A DNA stretch of 64,000 bases from Lolium rigidum (GCF_022539505.1 NC_061514.1:250964124-251028123), one strand, 5' to 3'; positions 22,921-35,400 are shown, numbered from the stretch's first letter. Translations and numbers: made by a program. Notes: generated by a model not told the origin, from the sequence alone.

Positions 22921-23195
22921 TGTATGATACTTTTGTATGATACTAGATCCATAATGCATAGTATCATAGACTAGTATCATAATTTTGCTATATTAATTGA
23001 TTTGTAGAATCCAAATACAAATTTGTGTACAAGATTTGTTTGATACTAACTTTTCTCGTGATGTGCGCTATGATACAGTATCTACCTATGATACTCTAAT
23101 CTCCTCTCTCATCAATAATTACCTACCACATCAGCATTTTTAGTGGGGCTAAAAAGCATAATACTAGCTAAGATACTAGCACTATGGCTAGCCTT
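22921..23195. mobile_element. AT-rich MITE-like repeat fragment
   Basis: Repeated ATGATACT / AGTATCAT motifs in both orientations and a MITE-like base composition. I find no convincing terminal inverted repeat pair, and the left end is taken up by the LINE poly(A). Probably the remnant in which the LINE sits. Confidence 0.35.
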
Positions 23196-23374
23196 ATACT
23201 AGTACCCATGCATAAAGACACAACAATTTACATTGCGGTTTACAGTGCCATGCATGATTGCATGTCACGGAAGGAAAACAATCTGGAGTGCGCATCAAGG
23301 CAACACCACAATTATGTTATTGTTACGGACCAAGTTGCGCTTCGATGGGCACTTGGGCAGTGCGACCAATCTGC
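23196..23374. other. Unassigned sequence left of the CACTA element
   Basis: Low-complexity-free sequence with no recognisable repeat or coding signal. Its continuation after the CACTA insertion is 24741 onward. Confidence 0.4.
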
Positions 23375-23377
23375 ATG

Positions 23378-24737
23378 CACTAGTGGAGAATAGGTCTTTT
23401 GTCCCAAGTCCCTGAGAGCAACAGTTTCGGTTTTGAACCAAACCGGGTCCAATGAGGGGTACTGGTCCCGGTTCATTGTGAAAACCCTTTGGTCCCGATC
23501 CGTTTGGGGTCTTTTGTCCCGGTTCGTAATACCAACCGGGACTAAAGGGGTGGTCTCTGGGGCAAAAGTCTTTAGTTTCGGTTCGTATTACCAACCGGGA
23601 CTAAATGTCTACCCTTTAGTCTAGGTTCGCATTATGAAGCGGGACTAAAGGGTTTTTGGGTTTTTTTTGGCTCCTCCACCGTCCCCCCGTGGATCGTCTT
23701 TTTTAACACTGTAAAATAGAAAAGAAAATGATAGAAAATTCAAAAAATAAAATGTTTTCAGATTCTTGTATGTTATGCAACCTACTATTAGGGAAAATTA
23801 ACAAATTTGAATTTTCACTTTTTTGCAAAAAGGGTTTGGAAAATGGTAAAACCGCATTAACTTTTGCATACGACATCGAAAAAAACGTATAATATATCAA
23901 AATCATCGTGGGAAAAAGTTACATCCGAATCCACCAGGGTTTACCCGGTTAGCCAATTTTTAGATTCTCAAAATTCCAAATGAAAATATTTTTAAATTTT
24001 ATAAATTAATAATTTCATCATGCATAAAGATTACTATTACTTAACCATAAAGTTAGCCAATTTTATAGATTTTCAAAGTTTGGAAATAAAAATTATTAAA
24101 AAATTTAGTATTAAAGAACAATTATAATACAAATTAAAAAAATATTTATAAAAAATATAATTATAATATAATTATCACAACATGTTATTACATCATTAGT
24201 TTTATTTATTAAAATAATTATTTGGAATTCGAACAATAAATAAGTGTGACATCAACCAACATGTTAATAGGATTGATATAATACTATTATCACAACATGC
24301 GCGCGAAGCACTTGGAAGCGGGATGGAAAAGGAACTTAGAAGTTAAGCATGCTAGTGCTGGAGTAGTGGGAGGATGGGTGACCGAGCGGAAAGTTGGACC
24401 ACGGGTAAGTAATTTGACTAGAGATTATAAGCGTAGTTAGAGATTGAGTGTAGTTAGAGACTAAACTAGTTAAATAACTGAAATACTAGAAATTCTGAAA
24501 AAATAGAAAAAAAGAGGAGCGAAAAATAATTGGGCATAACAAAATGAATTTAAAAAATTAACAAATAAGTCATTTTCTCGACGCGCGCCAGCAGCCCACG
24601 TGGCGGGACCTTTAGTCCCAATTTGTTTTACAACCGGGACTAAAATGGATGGCCTTTAATCCCGGATGGTTGATCCCGGCCCGGTTCCAAAACCGGGACT
24701 AAAAGCCCTTATAAACCGGGCCCTTTTTCTACTAGTG
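23378..24737. mobile_element. Non-autonomous CACTA element, 1.36 kb
   Basis: Left end CACTAGTGGAGAATAGG, right end (reverse complement) CACTAGTAGAAAAAGGG. It is flanked by the 3-base target duplication ATG (23375-23377 and 24738-24740), the size expected for CACTA transposons. The ends carry subterminal inverted repeats of GTCCCGGTT/AACCGGGAC; the middle is AT-rich. No transposase is encoded, so movement would need an enzyme in trans. Confidence 0.85.
24307..24400 (+). pseudogene. 5S rRNA-derived segment inside the CACTA element
   Basis: The order of blocks matches plant 5S rRNA: AGCACT, GGAT, GAACTTAGAAGTTAAGC (5S: GAACTCCGAAGTTAAGC), GGAGTAGTGGGAGGATGGG and GTGACC followed by GGAAAGT. The regions of the internal control elements (A box, intermediate element, C box) are present in order, with substitutions in each. 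The 5' ~20 and 3' ~20 bases of the gene are not recognisable, so it is not a complete 5S gene. Confidence 0.75.
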
Positions 24738-24740
24738 ATG

Positions 24741-25146
24741 GCTTCCCGAGGGAAAACGACTGCCTGTTGCCGCATTGCCGAGTGTGACTGCCACTCGTAT
24801 CCTGCAACCCCGCCCAACCCATCTATGTCTACTTGCATCCAGTGCTAGGTCGGCACAAAACCAACGACAGTATATAGGCGATGCATGCATGATTGTGCTG
24901 ATAAATCATAAAATACAGTACTGCCACACCCTTGCTTAATGCTACTTTCTACAAAGTCTTATCAACTCACGTCGAGTAAACCTGGGTATTCATCAACAAC
25001 GGTTTCCACCAAAGATTAGCCAGAGTGGAGAAAACACTACGCGGCACTAGTGCTATCTACTTAGTCAGTTTCTACGGGTTTAAACCGGCTCAGTTTTGAA
25101 CACCTCAGACCTAGCTAGACATGTCATGTAGCAACTACCTCATTCA
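24741..25146. other. Unassigned low-copy-looking sequence
   Basis: No repeat signature, long frame or RNA gene recognised over about 400 bases. Confidence 0.4.
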
Positions 25147-25367
25147 CTCCCTGTGATCCATAAAAAGTGTCGGAGATTCAGTACTAAGTTAGTACTACCT
25201 CTGTCCACTTTTAGATGTTAAAAGTTTGTCTAAATTTAACTGTATATAGACACTCTTTAGGGCATATGTACATCTAAACTTAGACAAATCTACCGACATC
25301 CATTAATGGACAGAGGGAGTACAACTTTTGTACTAAGTTTTCGATACTTATTATGGGTCAAAGAGAG
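25147..25367. mobile_element. Stowaway MITE (outer), interrupted
   Basis: Ends CTCCCTGTGATCC and (reverse complement) CTCTCTTTGACCC, with the internal arms AGTGTCGGAGATT and AACTTTTGTACTAAG typical of small Stowaway (Tc1/mariner) MITEs. The right flank is TA (25368-25369); the left flank is CA instead of TA. Removing the inner insertion leaves about 95 bases. Confidence 0.7.
25195..25319. mobile_element. Stowaway MITE (inner), 125 bp
   Basis: Terminal repeats CTACCTCTGTCC and CTCCCTCTGTCC (reverse complement of the right end), flanked by TA at 25193-25194 and 25320-25321, the mariner-type target duplication. It sits inside the outer Stowaway. Confidence 0.85.
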
Positions 25368-25369
25368 TA

Positions 25370-26475
25370 TAACTTCTTCATTGTTTCAGTTCAAACTTAA
25401 ACTAAAACCACAATAAGAATCGTGGAAATGATGGAGTAAAAAAAACACTTCAATTCCAATTTATTGTGTTCATGCATAAGAGCTTGTCTTCGCCCACCAG
25501 AGAGATGTCATGTTTCATTTATACCAAGTTGTTGTTTGGGATGCCGAGTTTGTGTCAAATGTTGTGTATGAATCATATCATATTTGGATATGGTGTGATA
25601 GCATGGATAGGAACGAATCGTATTAGGATCAGACACTTGTAGCCTTGGGGTCCTATATAATATGAGGGTGCCCCACAATGCAACCAATAACAATTACAAA
25701 AGGGCAACTATGTAGGGAAGCCGATGCCATGTGTTGGTGCCCCGAGCGGCCAGTACGTATTACAATATCATGGGAGGAGCAACATTAGCCATGCTTATGA
25801 TTGCTTAGTTCATCTATGACACGACATGGCTAATATTATCCATATGAACATTATTTTTCCTAGTTGAATATGCACACACACATACTATGTTTTTACAGAT
25901 GGACTAGTTGCAGAACTCTACAAGTAGAGCGATAATGGCTTACAGCATCTCGAACATCATTCCTATACCCCACTCGCCCCGCCCCAATCCCTAGAAACTG
26001 CAATTTCAGCAATTTGTGGCAAACGCCTTGCTCCAACATTATTCTTGATCTTAGTTTTCGCAATCTCTAAACTTAGTTCTTAACTACTTTGCTCCTGGTT
26101 TCCGACTTCCACTCCTAGTAGTGGTCATTCTCACTGTCCTATTGGGTATGGATGGGTATATCCATGTCTCTTCTAGGGTCTAGCAAGGGATGAGAGGGTA
26201 GATTGAGTACGGGAGTACTCTGCAAGGTCAACTATGTGGGTGTCTAATGTATAGTTGTGGATCAGGGGATACTAGGCATATGCAGGTTTTCGAAAATGGA
26301 ACTTTACAAAAGGTAAGTTTTAGAATATGAAAACTATGTTTGTCAGCCTTCACGGGTTGCGACAACATCATGGAGTTCCTTTCCCACCGCGATCTTAGTT
26401 CTTTCCCATAACATGGAGTACCATGACACATTCTATACACTCTCGAGATATGCACTACTTCTCCCACAAACATCT
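25370..26475. other. Unassigned intergenic sequence
   Basis: About 1.1 kb without recognisable coding domains, RNA genes or transposon ends. The short frames here carry no known motif. Confidence 0.4.
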
Positions 26476-26478
26476 TTA

Positions 26479-26709
26479 GATGTGTTTGGATTGCTACCAA
26501 ATCATACCTTACCAATATTTTGTTCATGGCCAAAATATTGGTTCTTGTTTGGATAGTTGCCAACTTTTTGGCTTGCTAGTACTCCATTACATTCTAGTTA
26601 ATTATTTTTATCCAATGTTGGCTAACTTGTGGGCAAGGAATAGCACAACCAAAATATTGGCTAACAAAAATTATGGTAGGGCAATCTTGGGCACAAACAA
26701 AACACACCC
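26479..26709. mobile_element. Tourist-like MITE, 231 bp
   Basis: Imperfect terminal repeats GATGTGTTTGGATTG and GGGTGTGTTTTGTTTG (reverse complement of the right end), flanked by TTA at 26476-26478 and 26710-26712, the target duplication of PIF/Harbinger-type Tourist MITEs. Internal CCAAAATATTGG motifs also recur in both orientations. Confidence 0.75.
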
Positions 26710-26712
26710 TTA

Positions 26713-28039
26713 ACCTTGTTGCACAACCGGGTCACGAACCCGTCAATACTTCCTAGGTCTAAGGCCCGGTCTAGAGACTAGCCAATCACTGGACACTTTG
26801 TAACGAGTTTCGGTCAGGGTACCTATGCTCAGTTATCCTCCCTTCTACGATACAATCGTTGGCATTCTACAACACAGAATAGGGACATTATGGGCTCCCA
26901 CCTGCTGAATTCCTCCATGGAACCAGAACAACTATGTATCTGAGAATATACGGACGGAAGAAGGTCCGATTGACTTACCTGTCCCACTCTGGGATCTATG
27001 CTCAGCGCTATGTATACGACGTTTGGAATGGTAGACTACATTTGTTGTTTAATCCTAATGGTGATGTCACTACAATGGAACCTTCACTGACATAGTTTCA
27101 CTTTGTATTCCATGGTTCCATTGCCCACCCAATAGATTACGCGTCCTGAGGGCCGATAACCCTTAATTTATATTTTAGATTTTTTTTAAAGTAGGTGTAT
27201 TTATTTTATTTTAAATGCGTAAACAAAGAAAAATAATCAAATGATAAGCAAGTGTTGAACTTGCCTCCTGAGTGCAAGATTATGTAATTAGCATGCTTCT
27301 GATCATCATAAGATCTAGATGGAAGCAACATTGGTCCATTATGAAATAATGTTTGAAAGATCATCAATATATTGTGATGCATAATATATGATATGCAAGC
27401 GTTCTAAACCCTCGTTACTAAACCCCCATTGAGTTCGTTTATGGATTTTACTTAGGTTTTGGGTTGGCTATTTCTTAAGGATTTGTATTTAGGTTCAAGT
27501 TTACTTTGCTCAACAAGTAAAGATCAAGAAACTCATATTTTCACTCAACATGTAATAGCACATGAATCAAGCAGGTCAAAATCATGAGGGGGGTGGGGGG
27601 GAGGGGGACGAGTGTGTTCCTTTTGGATGCATCGCTCGTATTTGCAAAAAATTTGGGTCCTACAAATTCAAGGTAGCATCATGCCCCCTCCCTTCCGACG
27701 CGAAAAAGTGTTAGCTAGGCGAGTAGTATAAATGGCATGACAAACAAGTTTCAAGTAAATTTTAAATATAACCAAAATATACCAATTGATATATGAGTTA
27801 ACTTGGCTTCATGGAAAATATATTGTCATGTAAATGAGTTAACTTGGCTTTCCTACCCTTCAATCCATAGGAAACTTTATACTAATACAGTATAATAATC
27901 ACCCGGATTATTACATCAATAGGTCTGTCACTTACGTGTGGTTCCCATGCGTGAGGTCCCACACTTCAGTGAGCACAAGTCACGTGCGGTAGTTAGGCAA
28001 ATTACCAGCCATCTTCTTTGTCAAGAGAAGACGCATCAA
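26713..28039. other. Unassigned intergenic sequence with a G-rich run
   Basis: No gene recognised. There is an AT-rich stretch at about 27175-27240 and a G-rich run at about 27587-27607 (GGGGGG, T, GGGGGGG, A, GGGGG). Possible decayed transposon pieces, but nothing assignable by eye. Confidence 0.4.
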
Positions 28040-28044
28040 GACTC

Positions 28045-28076
28045 CCTCCCTCTCTCTTTCTCTCTCTCTCTCCAAT
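28045..28076 (+). repeat. CT-rich microsatellite
   Basis: A run of CCCTC and CT dinucleotides, including an uninterrupted (TC)n stretch. It falls in the 98-codon frame at 27938-28234 and makes that frame unreliable. Confidence 0.85.
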
Positions 28077-28079
28077 TAT

Positions 28080-28385
28080 CCACCTCCGTTGGTTGCAGGT
28101 TTTGGCAGGGCGTTTCTAGCTCAGCTGGGAGGCCATGGTGTGCAGGCTCTGTAGCCATGGCGATTTGGTCGCGCCAAGTGGTTCGTCCCCAGCTGCGGCG
28201 AGGATCAATCCGGGCGGTGGCTGTTAAGGGCTGATTGCATTTCTTGCTTTCAGCCTGGGGTCTTCCATGTAAAAGGTAGAGATTTAGATGTAATATCCAG
28301 TTTATTTTGTGTCCTGTTGTAACTGTGTTCTGATGCGTATTGGAAGTCTGTGTCCTTCAGGATCCTTCGGTTATTTAAAAAAGCA
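28080..28385 (+). other. Possible LINE 3' end or gene-derived fragment
   Basis: A moderately GC-rich segment leads into GTCCTGTTGTAACTGTG, a CTTCAGGATCC stretch and a short A-run (28376-28381). This resembles the 3' untranslated ends of grass LINEs, but no LINE protein domain precedes it, so the assignment is weak. Confidence 0.25.
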
Positions 28386-28389
28386 TCTC

Positions 28390-29475
28390 TCTCATTCTCG
28401 GTCTCGCTCGCTTGAACCTCCTGCGCACTGACAAACTCTGCACAACAGTCAACATCACCCACAAAAGGGGAGACACCATAAATAACAGTGGCCTGTGACT
28501 ACTCTCCCTTCGTCTACTTCCGTGTAATCCCTCTTCCTCCGAGTTTCACTGGACGGGTAAACACACATGTGCTGTATGGTAATAATAAAAAATAAAAAAA
28601 ATCGTCCTACGGATTTATGATTAAATAGGTTAAACAAGGGTTTTGCCCAGTACTACAGATCAAGTTCAAAAAAATCCAACAACGGGGTTCAATTTTGGCC
28701 TACTAATATAATTAAATAAGTTGAACTAGTATTCCTCTAAAAAAAATCATTTTGGTATGCATTATTTGGTACATTTCATAGCTAGAGTGCTTACTCCCTC
28801 AGTTAGGGATTATAATACCAGCACACATCCCTAGATCATCAATTTAATTACAACATAAAATGAATTTTATGGCACATAAATTATATCATTACAAACTAGA
28901 CCATTTGAACTTTTAAATCATATATTTTGTGTAATATATATCGTGTATTATGTTGGTCAATTTTACAACATAGGTATACTTTCCTGCCTTGTAATACCCC
29001 TAACGGATGCATAGTACATCACAAATTTATGACAGTATGCTTTGATTTGCCATTTTACGATTTTTTCGAACCACCTTTACCTTGATTTCAAATTTAGGTC
29101 AAACTATCGGTGTCTGCTATGTGTTCTACTTGGATGCAGCGCGCACACATGTTTGGCCATTGATTTGGGCTTCCACACATCTTTGGGGCATGTCCACATA
29201 TTTACCTTGTTTTTTTAATTGTAATTCATGTTCCCTTCCTCCCAACGAAATTTGAAATAAAACTGATTTAGCCTAAAAACAATTTAATATATGGTCGCAC
29301 ACAAAGATAATTTATGGATCGTTGGAAATTGCCATCGTAGCTACCATGTCTCATTATGCAGACCTGTGAAAATTGGATTGGTGGTAGTGTGCACACTTCA
29401 TGCGGTAGGCACTTGATAAAAAACACCCATTTAATTTAATTTTTCTACTTTATGCAATAATCAAAAGAAAAAAAA
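28390..29475. other. AT-rich unassigned sequence
   Basis: About 1.1 kb with no coding or RNA signal seen. It is the left flank of the large Copia element. Confidence 0.4.
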
Positions 29476-32400
29476 TTGGGTTCGTTGCATGGAAATCAAA
29501 AAATTCTACCGTAAAGACGAATAAATCCAAGATCGAATCTATGGAATAGCCAAGATCTAATCTATGAGATCGGAGCAACGAAAAAAAAGAGAGACTAACC
29601 CTTGAAGATCCAAAGCTTTAACGAGATCAGATCTCGTGGTTGATGTAGACGATCGTTCCGGTGTTGCAATCCGGCAACACTTCCGTACTCGGTCACACAT
29701 ACGGTGTCGATGAAGTCCTTCCTCTCCCCATTCCAGCATGCAGCGAAGGAGTAGATCCCCTCGGAATTCCAGCATGCACGACGGCGTGGTGATGGTGGTG
29801 GAGGAGAATTCCTGCAGGGCTTCACCTAAGCCGGAGCAGGAGAAACTGGGAGGGAGGAGAGGTGGCAGATTAGGGTTGCGTGCGGAGTAGCTATGGCAGG
29901 CCAACCCATCCCTCTATATATAGTCGAGGGGTAGGGTTAGGGTTTCCCAAAACCCAGCTAGGGTCGGCGCCTGGTGGGCCTAGACCATGCCTGGGCGTGG
30001 TTTGGGGTGGGCCCGCACCCAAGGGTGGTCTGGCCCACTCACTGCCTTTCTCCGTCTCCCTTTTTGACTCCTTCTATATGACCAAAAAATAGGAACTTCT
30101 ATTTTTGTTTTGTTCAATTCTGAGAATATTTCCAGAACAATTTTTCTGAAATACAAAATAGCAGAATTCTTCCAGAACAATTATGTAACATAACTTGCCT
30201 CCGGACCATTCCGGGCCTCCTCGTGATGTCCTGGATCCCATCCGAGACTCCGAACAATATTCGGTCTCCAACTCTTATTCCGTATCTACTAAACAACATC
30301 GAACCTTAAGCGTGTCACCCTACGGTTCGTGAACTATGCAGACATGAACGGGACCCCTCTCCGATCACTAACCAGTAGCGGGACCTGGAGATCCATAATG
30401 GCTCCCACATATTCAACGATGACTTTTTGATCGAATGAACCATTAAGATATGATACTGATTCCCTTTGTCGCGCGATACTTTACTTATCCGAGGTTCAAT
30501 CATCGGTATCTCTATACCTAGTTCAATCTCGTTACCGATAAGTACTCTTTACTCGTACCATGGTATGTCATCCCTTGCGACCTTGTCACATACTTGCAAG
30601 CTAATTGAATGACATTCCACCGAGAGGGCCTAGAGCATATCTATCCGTCATCAGGATGGAAAAATCCCACTATTGATCCATATGCCTCAACTCATACTTT
30701 CAGAATACTTAATCCCATCGTTTGATGTAATCAAAGTACCCATCCGGTGAAAGTGATTTACATGATCTCATGGTCGAAGGATTAGATTACTATGTATCGA
30801 AAGCTTATAGCAAAACGAAATTAATGACTTGATCTTATGCTACACTTATTATGGGTGTGTGTCCATTATATCATTCTCCCAATGACATAACCTTGTTATT
30901 AACAACATCCAATGTTCATGATCAGGAAACCATGATCATCTATTAATCAACTGATGGTGCTCCGGTGATGGCGCTAGACAATCTTGGTGACGGTTGTTGT
31001 GGAAACGGTTGGGAAACCCCAAGAGGAAGGTGTGATGAGCATAGCAACAAGTTTTCCCTCAGTACGAAACCAAGGTTTAATCGACCAGTAGGAGAAAGGC
31101 GTGACTTTTAAATGTGTTGCTAGCTGACTAGTGGCAGGGCGCATTGTCGGCGTCAGCAGCAACGTGGAACCTGCACACAACACAACCAAAGTACTTTGCC
31201 CCAACTTACAGTGAGGTTGTCAATCTCACCGGTTTGCTGAATACAAAGGATTAGATGTATCGAGTGGAAAGAGATGTTTGCAGTAGTTAAAGAGAACAAT
31301 GGTCGCAGAAAGTAAACAGAATATGATTGCAGTAGATGAATTTATCAGTGTAAAGGAAATGGACCGGGGTCCACAGTTCACTAGAGGTGTCTCTCCATAA
31401 AGATAAATAGCATGCTAGGTGAACAAATTACAGCTGGGCAATTGATAGAATACCGACCATACATGACAAGATTATTACTATGAGATTCGTTTGGGCATTA
31501 CAACATAATACATAGACCGTAATCCAACTGCTTCTATGACTAATAATCCACCTTCCGGTTATCGTCCGAAACCCTTTCAGTATTATGTTGCAAGCAACAG
31601 ATTATCGCATTAAGCAATGTGTGTAAAGTAAACAATAGAATTACCCTTGGATAAAACATTGTTGTTTTCTCCCTAGTAGAAACAACACATCTACAATCTT
31701 AATTAGAAGTTATTGTCACTCTTCCAGAAAACTAGAGGCATGAGCCTACTATCGAGCATAAATACCCCCTCTTGGAGTAACAATCATCTACTTGGCCAGA
31801 ATATCTACTAGCAACGGAGAGCATGCAAGATCACAAATAACATATGACATGAATATATAATCGACCTCAACATAGTATACAATATTCATCGGATCCCAAC
31901 AAATACAACATGTAGGATTACATAAGGATGATCTTGATCATGTAGGGCAGCTCACAAGATCTATACATGAAGCACAAATTGGAGAAGACAACCATCTAGC
32001 TACTGCTATGGACCCATAGTCCAGGGATGAACTACTCACGCATCACTTCGGAGGCGGGCATGGCGATGTAGATGCCTCCGGCGATGATTTCCCTCTACGG
32101 GAGGGTGCCGAGATGAGATTTAGAACCCCCGAGATGGGTTCTGCGATGGCGGCCGCGATGGGAAAATTTCATCGATGGAGGCTCGGGTCTTCAGGGTTTT
32201 CCCGAGATCGTGATTAAATAGGCGGAGGGGCGATGTCGGTGGAGGCCAGGGTGGCCCACACCACCCCTAGGCGTGGGACAGGGCTAGGCCGCGCCTAGGG
32301 AAGGTGTGGCTGCCCTGCTGCCCCCCTTCGACTCCCCTCTGGACTCTGTCTTCGTTATGGTAAAATATTGACTACGACTTTTGTTTCGTCCAATCCGAGA

Positions 32401-32758
32401 ATATTTCCTGTACAACTTTTTGAAATACAAAATAGCAGAAAACATGGAACTGGCACATTGGCATCTTGTTAATAGGTTAGTGCCGAAAATCATGTAAAAG
32501 TGCAACAAAGTGTAAGCAAAACATATATGAATTGGTGTAAAACAAGCATGGAGCATAAAAAATTATAGATATGTTTGAGACGTATCATCAACAAGCTAGC
32601 TTAACAAGAGACTTACTAGGGACTCTTATATGTTTACAGAACACACAAGTATTAATGTTTCCTATTAATACAATTATAGCATGGGATGCAAACATTTATC
32701 ATAAACACAAAGATATAATAATAACCACTTTTATTGCCTCTTGGGCATATCTCCAACA
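29476..32758 (-). repeat. 3' LTR of the Copia element (interrupted)
   Basis: Two pieces, 29476-30951 and 32593-32758, separated by a solo Gypsy LTR plus its duplicated TCAAC. The part 29500-30700 matches 39600-40720 closely by eye, supporting LTR identity. Confidence 0.85.
30952..32587 (-). mobile_element. Solo Gypsy LTR with TSD TCAAC
   Basis: 1636 bases, TGATACGTCTCAAAC at 32587 (minus strand) to CACCATCA at 30952, flanked by TCAAC at 30947-30951 and 32588-32592. No internal domain: the product of recombination between the two LTRs of a full element. It belongs to the same LTR group as 6919-8517 but is clearly diverged. Confidence 0.9.
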
Positions 32759-32807
32759 GTCTTCCACTTGCACTAGAGTCAATAATCTAGATTACATGGT
32801 AATGTAC

Positions 32808-33796
32808 CTAGCTAACACCCATGGCGTTCTGGTGTAGATCATGTTTTGCTCTAGGGAGAGATTTAGTCAACGGATCCACCACATTCAGATCTGTGTGTAC
32901 TTTGCAAATCTTTATGTCACCATCTTCGACATATACTCGCGATCACATGAAAATGTAGCTTGATATGCTTCAGCTTCTTGTGTGACCTTGGCTCCTGTGC
33001 ACTGGCTATGGCACCCATGTTGTCACAATAGATGGACATCGGGTCCAACGCACTAGGAACCACACCAAGCTCAGTAATGAACTTCTTCATCCATATCGCT
33101 TTCTATGAAGCCTCCGAAGCAGCTATATTCACATTCAGTTGAAGATTTCGCCACCACGCTTTGCTTGGCACTCATCCAGCTAATTGTTGCACCATTCAAA
33201 ATAAACACGTACCCAGATTGAGACTTAGAGTCATCTGGATCAGTGTTCCAACTAGCATCGGTGTAACTGGTTACATCGAGCTGTTGGTCACCTCCATAAT
33301 AGACAAACATGTCCTTAGTCCTTTTCAAGTACTTTAGGATATTCTTGACCACTGTCCAGTGTTCCATTCCAGGATCACTTTGATATCTGCTGGTCAAACT
33401 AACAACATGTGCGATATCCTGTCTCGTACACAGCATGGCATACATGATAGAGCCTACGGTCGAGGCATAGGGGATCTTGTTCATCCTTTCTCTTTCTTCT
33501 GCCGTAGCCGGACCTTAAGTTCTACTCAAATCTTACCCGGCAACATGGGCAAGAACCATTTCTTGCTTTCATCCATTCTAAACTTCTTTAGAATCTTATC
33601 CAGGTATGTACTTTGTGAAAGCCCTATTAGGTGTCTTGATCTATCTCTATAAATCTTGATGCCTAAAATGTACGCTGCTTCTTCAAGGTCCTTCATTGAA
33701 AAACACTTATTCAAATAGCTTTTGACACTACTAAGAAATTCTATATCATTCCCAATCAACAATATGTCATCTACATATAATATCAGGAATACTACA
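32808..33796 (-). pseudogene. Copia reverse transcriptase 3' part and RNase H
   Basis: Reading leftward from the solo LTR: a YVDD catalytic motif (near 33780), LIGNDIEFLSSVKSYLNKCF and LGIKIYRDR (33526-33762). Then, after a frameshift, the RNase H region (33071-33484): PYASTVGSIMYAMLCTRQDI, YTDASWNTD, SGYVFILNGATISWMSAKQ and a degraded STECEY segment. The last ~90 codons to 32808 are recognisable only in another frame. RNase H would degrade template RNA during cDNA synthesis. Confidence 0.85.
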
Positions 33797-33801
33797 GAGC
33801 T

Positions 33802-35400
33802 TGATACATCTCAAACGTATCTATAATTTCTTATGTTCCATGCTAGTTTTATGACAATACTCACATGTTTTATATACACTTTATATCATTTTGATGCATT
33901 TTCCAGCACTAACCTATTAACAAGATGCCGAAGCGTCAGTTCCTGTTTTCTGCTGTTTTTGGTTTCAGAAATCCTACACAGGAAATATTCTCGGAATTGG
34001 ACGAAACAAAAGCCCACAGTCTTATTTTCCACGGAGCCTTCTAGAAGTCCGAAGAGGAGACGAAGAGGGGCGACGAGGCGGCCACACCCTAGGGGGGCGC
34101 GGCCCCACCCCTGGCCGCGCCGCCCTATGGGGTGGGCCCCTCAAGCGTCCCCCGACTTTGCCCCTTCGCCTATATAATCTCTCCATCGCGAAAACCCTAG
34201 TACCGAGATCCACGATACGAGAAAACATACTGAGACGCCGCCGCCGTCAACCTCATCTCAGGAGGTTCTGAAGATCGCCTCCGGCACCCTGCCGGAGAGG
34301 GGAATCATCACCAGAGGGCTCTACATCACCATGCCCACCTCCGAACTGATGCGTGAGTAGTTCATCCTTGGACTATGGGTCCATAGCAGTAGCTAGATGG
34401 TTGTCTTCTCCTCTTGTGCTATCATGTTTAGATCTTGTGAGCTGCCTATCATGATCAAGATCATCTATTTGTAATGCTACATGTTGTGTTTGTTGGGATC
34501 CGATGAATATGGAATACTATGTCAAGTTGATTAATTGATCTATCATATATGTGTTGTTTATGATCTTGCATGCTCTCCGTTGCTAGTAGAGGCTCTGGCC
34601 AAGTTGATACTTGTGACTCCAAGAGGGAGTATTTATGCTCGATAGTTGGTTCATGCCTCCATTGAATCTGGGATAGTGACAAAAAGTTCTAAGGTTATGG
34701 ATGTGCTGTTGCCACTAGGGATAAAACATCAATGCTTTGTCTAAGGATATTTGTATTGTTTACATTACGCACAATACTTAATGCAATTGTATGTTGTTTG
34801 TAACTTAATACTGGAAGGGGTGCGGATGCTAACCCGAAGGTGGACTTTTTAGGCATAGATGCATGCTGGATAGCGGTCTATGTTATTTGACGTAATGCCC
34901 TAAGTTAATCTCATAGTAGTCATCATGATATGTATGTGCATTGTTATGCCCTCTCTATTTGTCAATTGCCCAACTGTAATTTGTTCACCCAACATGCTAT
35001 TTATCTTATTGGAGCGACACCACTAGTGAACTGTGGACCCCGGTCCATTCTTTTACATCTGAAATACAATCTACTGCAATCACTGTTCTCTGTTGTTCTT
35101 TGCAAACAAACATCATTCTCCACACCATACGTTTAATCCTTTGTTTACAGCAAGCCGGTTAGATTGACAACCTCACTGTTAAGTTGGGGCAAAGTATTTT
35201 GATTGTGTTGTGCAGGTTCCATGTTGGCGCCGGAATCCCTGGTGTTGCGCCGCACTACACTCCTTCACCAACAACCTTCACGTGGCCTTCATCTCCTACT
35301 GGTTCGATAACCCTGGTTTCTTACTGAGGGAAACTTGCTTCTGCACGCATCACACCTTCCTCTTGGGGTTCCCAACGGACGTGTGCTTCACGCGTCATCA
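33802..35400 (+). mobile_element. Solo Gypsy LTR with TSD GAGCT
   Basis: 1599 bases from TGATACATCTCAAACG to GCGTCATCA, flanked by GAGCT at 33797-33801 and 35401-35405. Inserted in the Copia reverse transcriptase about ten codons before YVDD, opposite in orientation to the host element. No internal domain remains. Confidence 0.93.

Noticed and set aside
22921..23195. Complete MITE with definable ends
   Set aside because: Only internal ATGATACT-type motifs are visible. No terminal inverted repeat pair or target duplication could be found.
24307..24400. Functional 5S rRNA gene
   Set aside because: The first and last ~20 bases are missing and the control regions carry several substitutions, so it is a derived fragment.
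27938..28234. 98-codon frame as a small gene
   Set aside because: It runs through a CT microsatellite, has no recognisable domain and no supporting neighbour.
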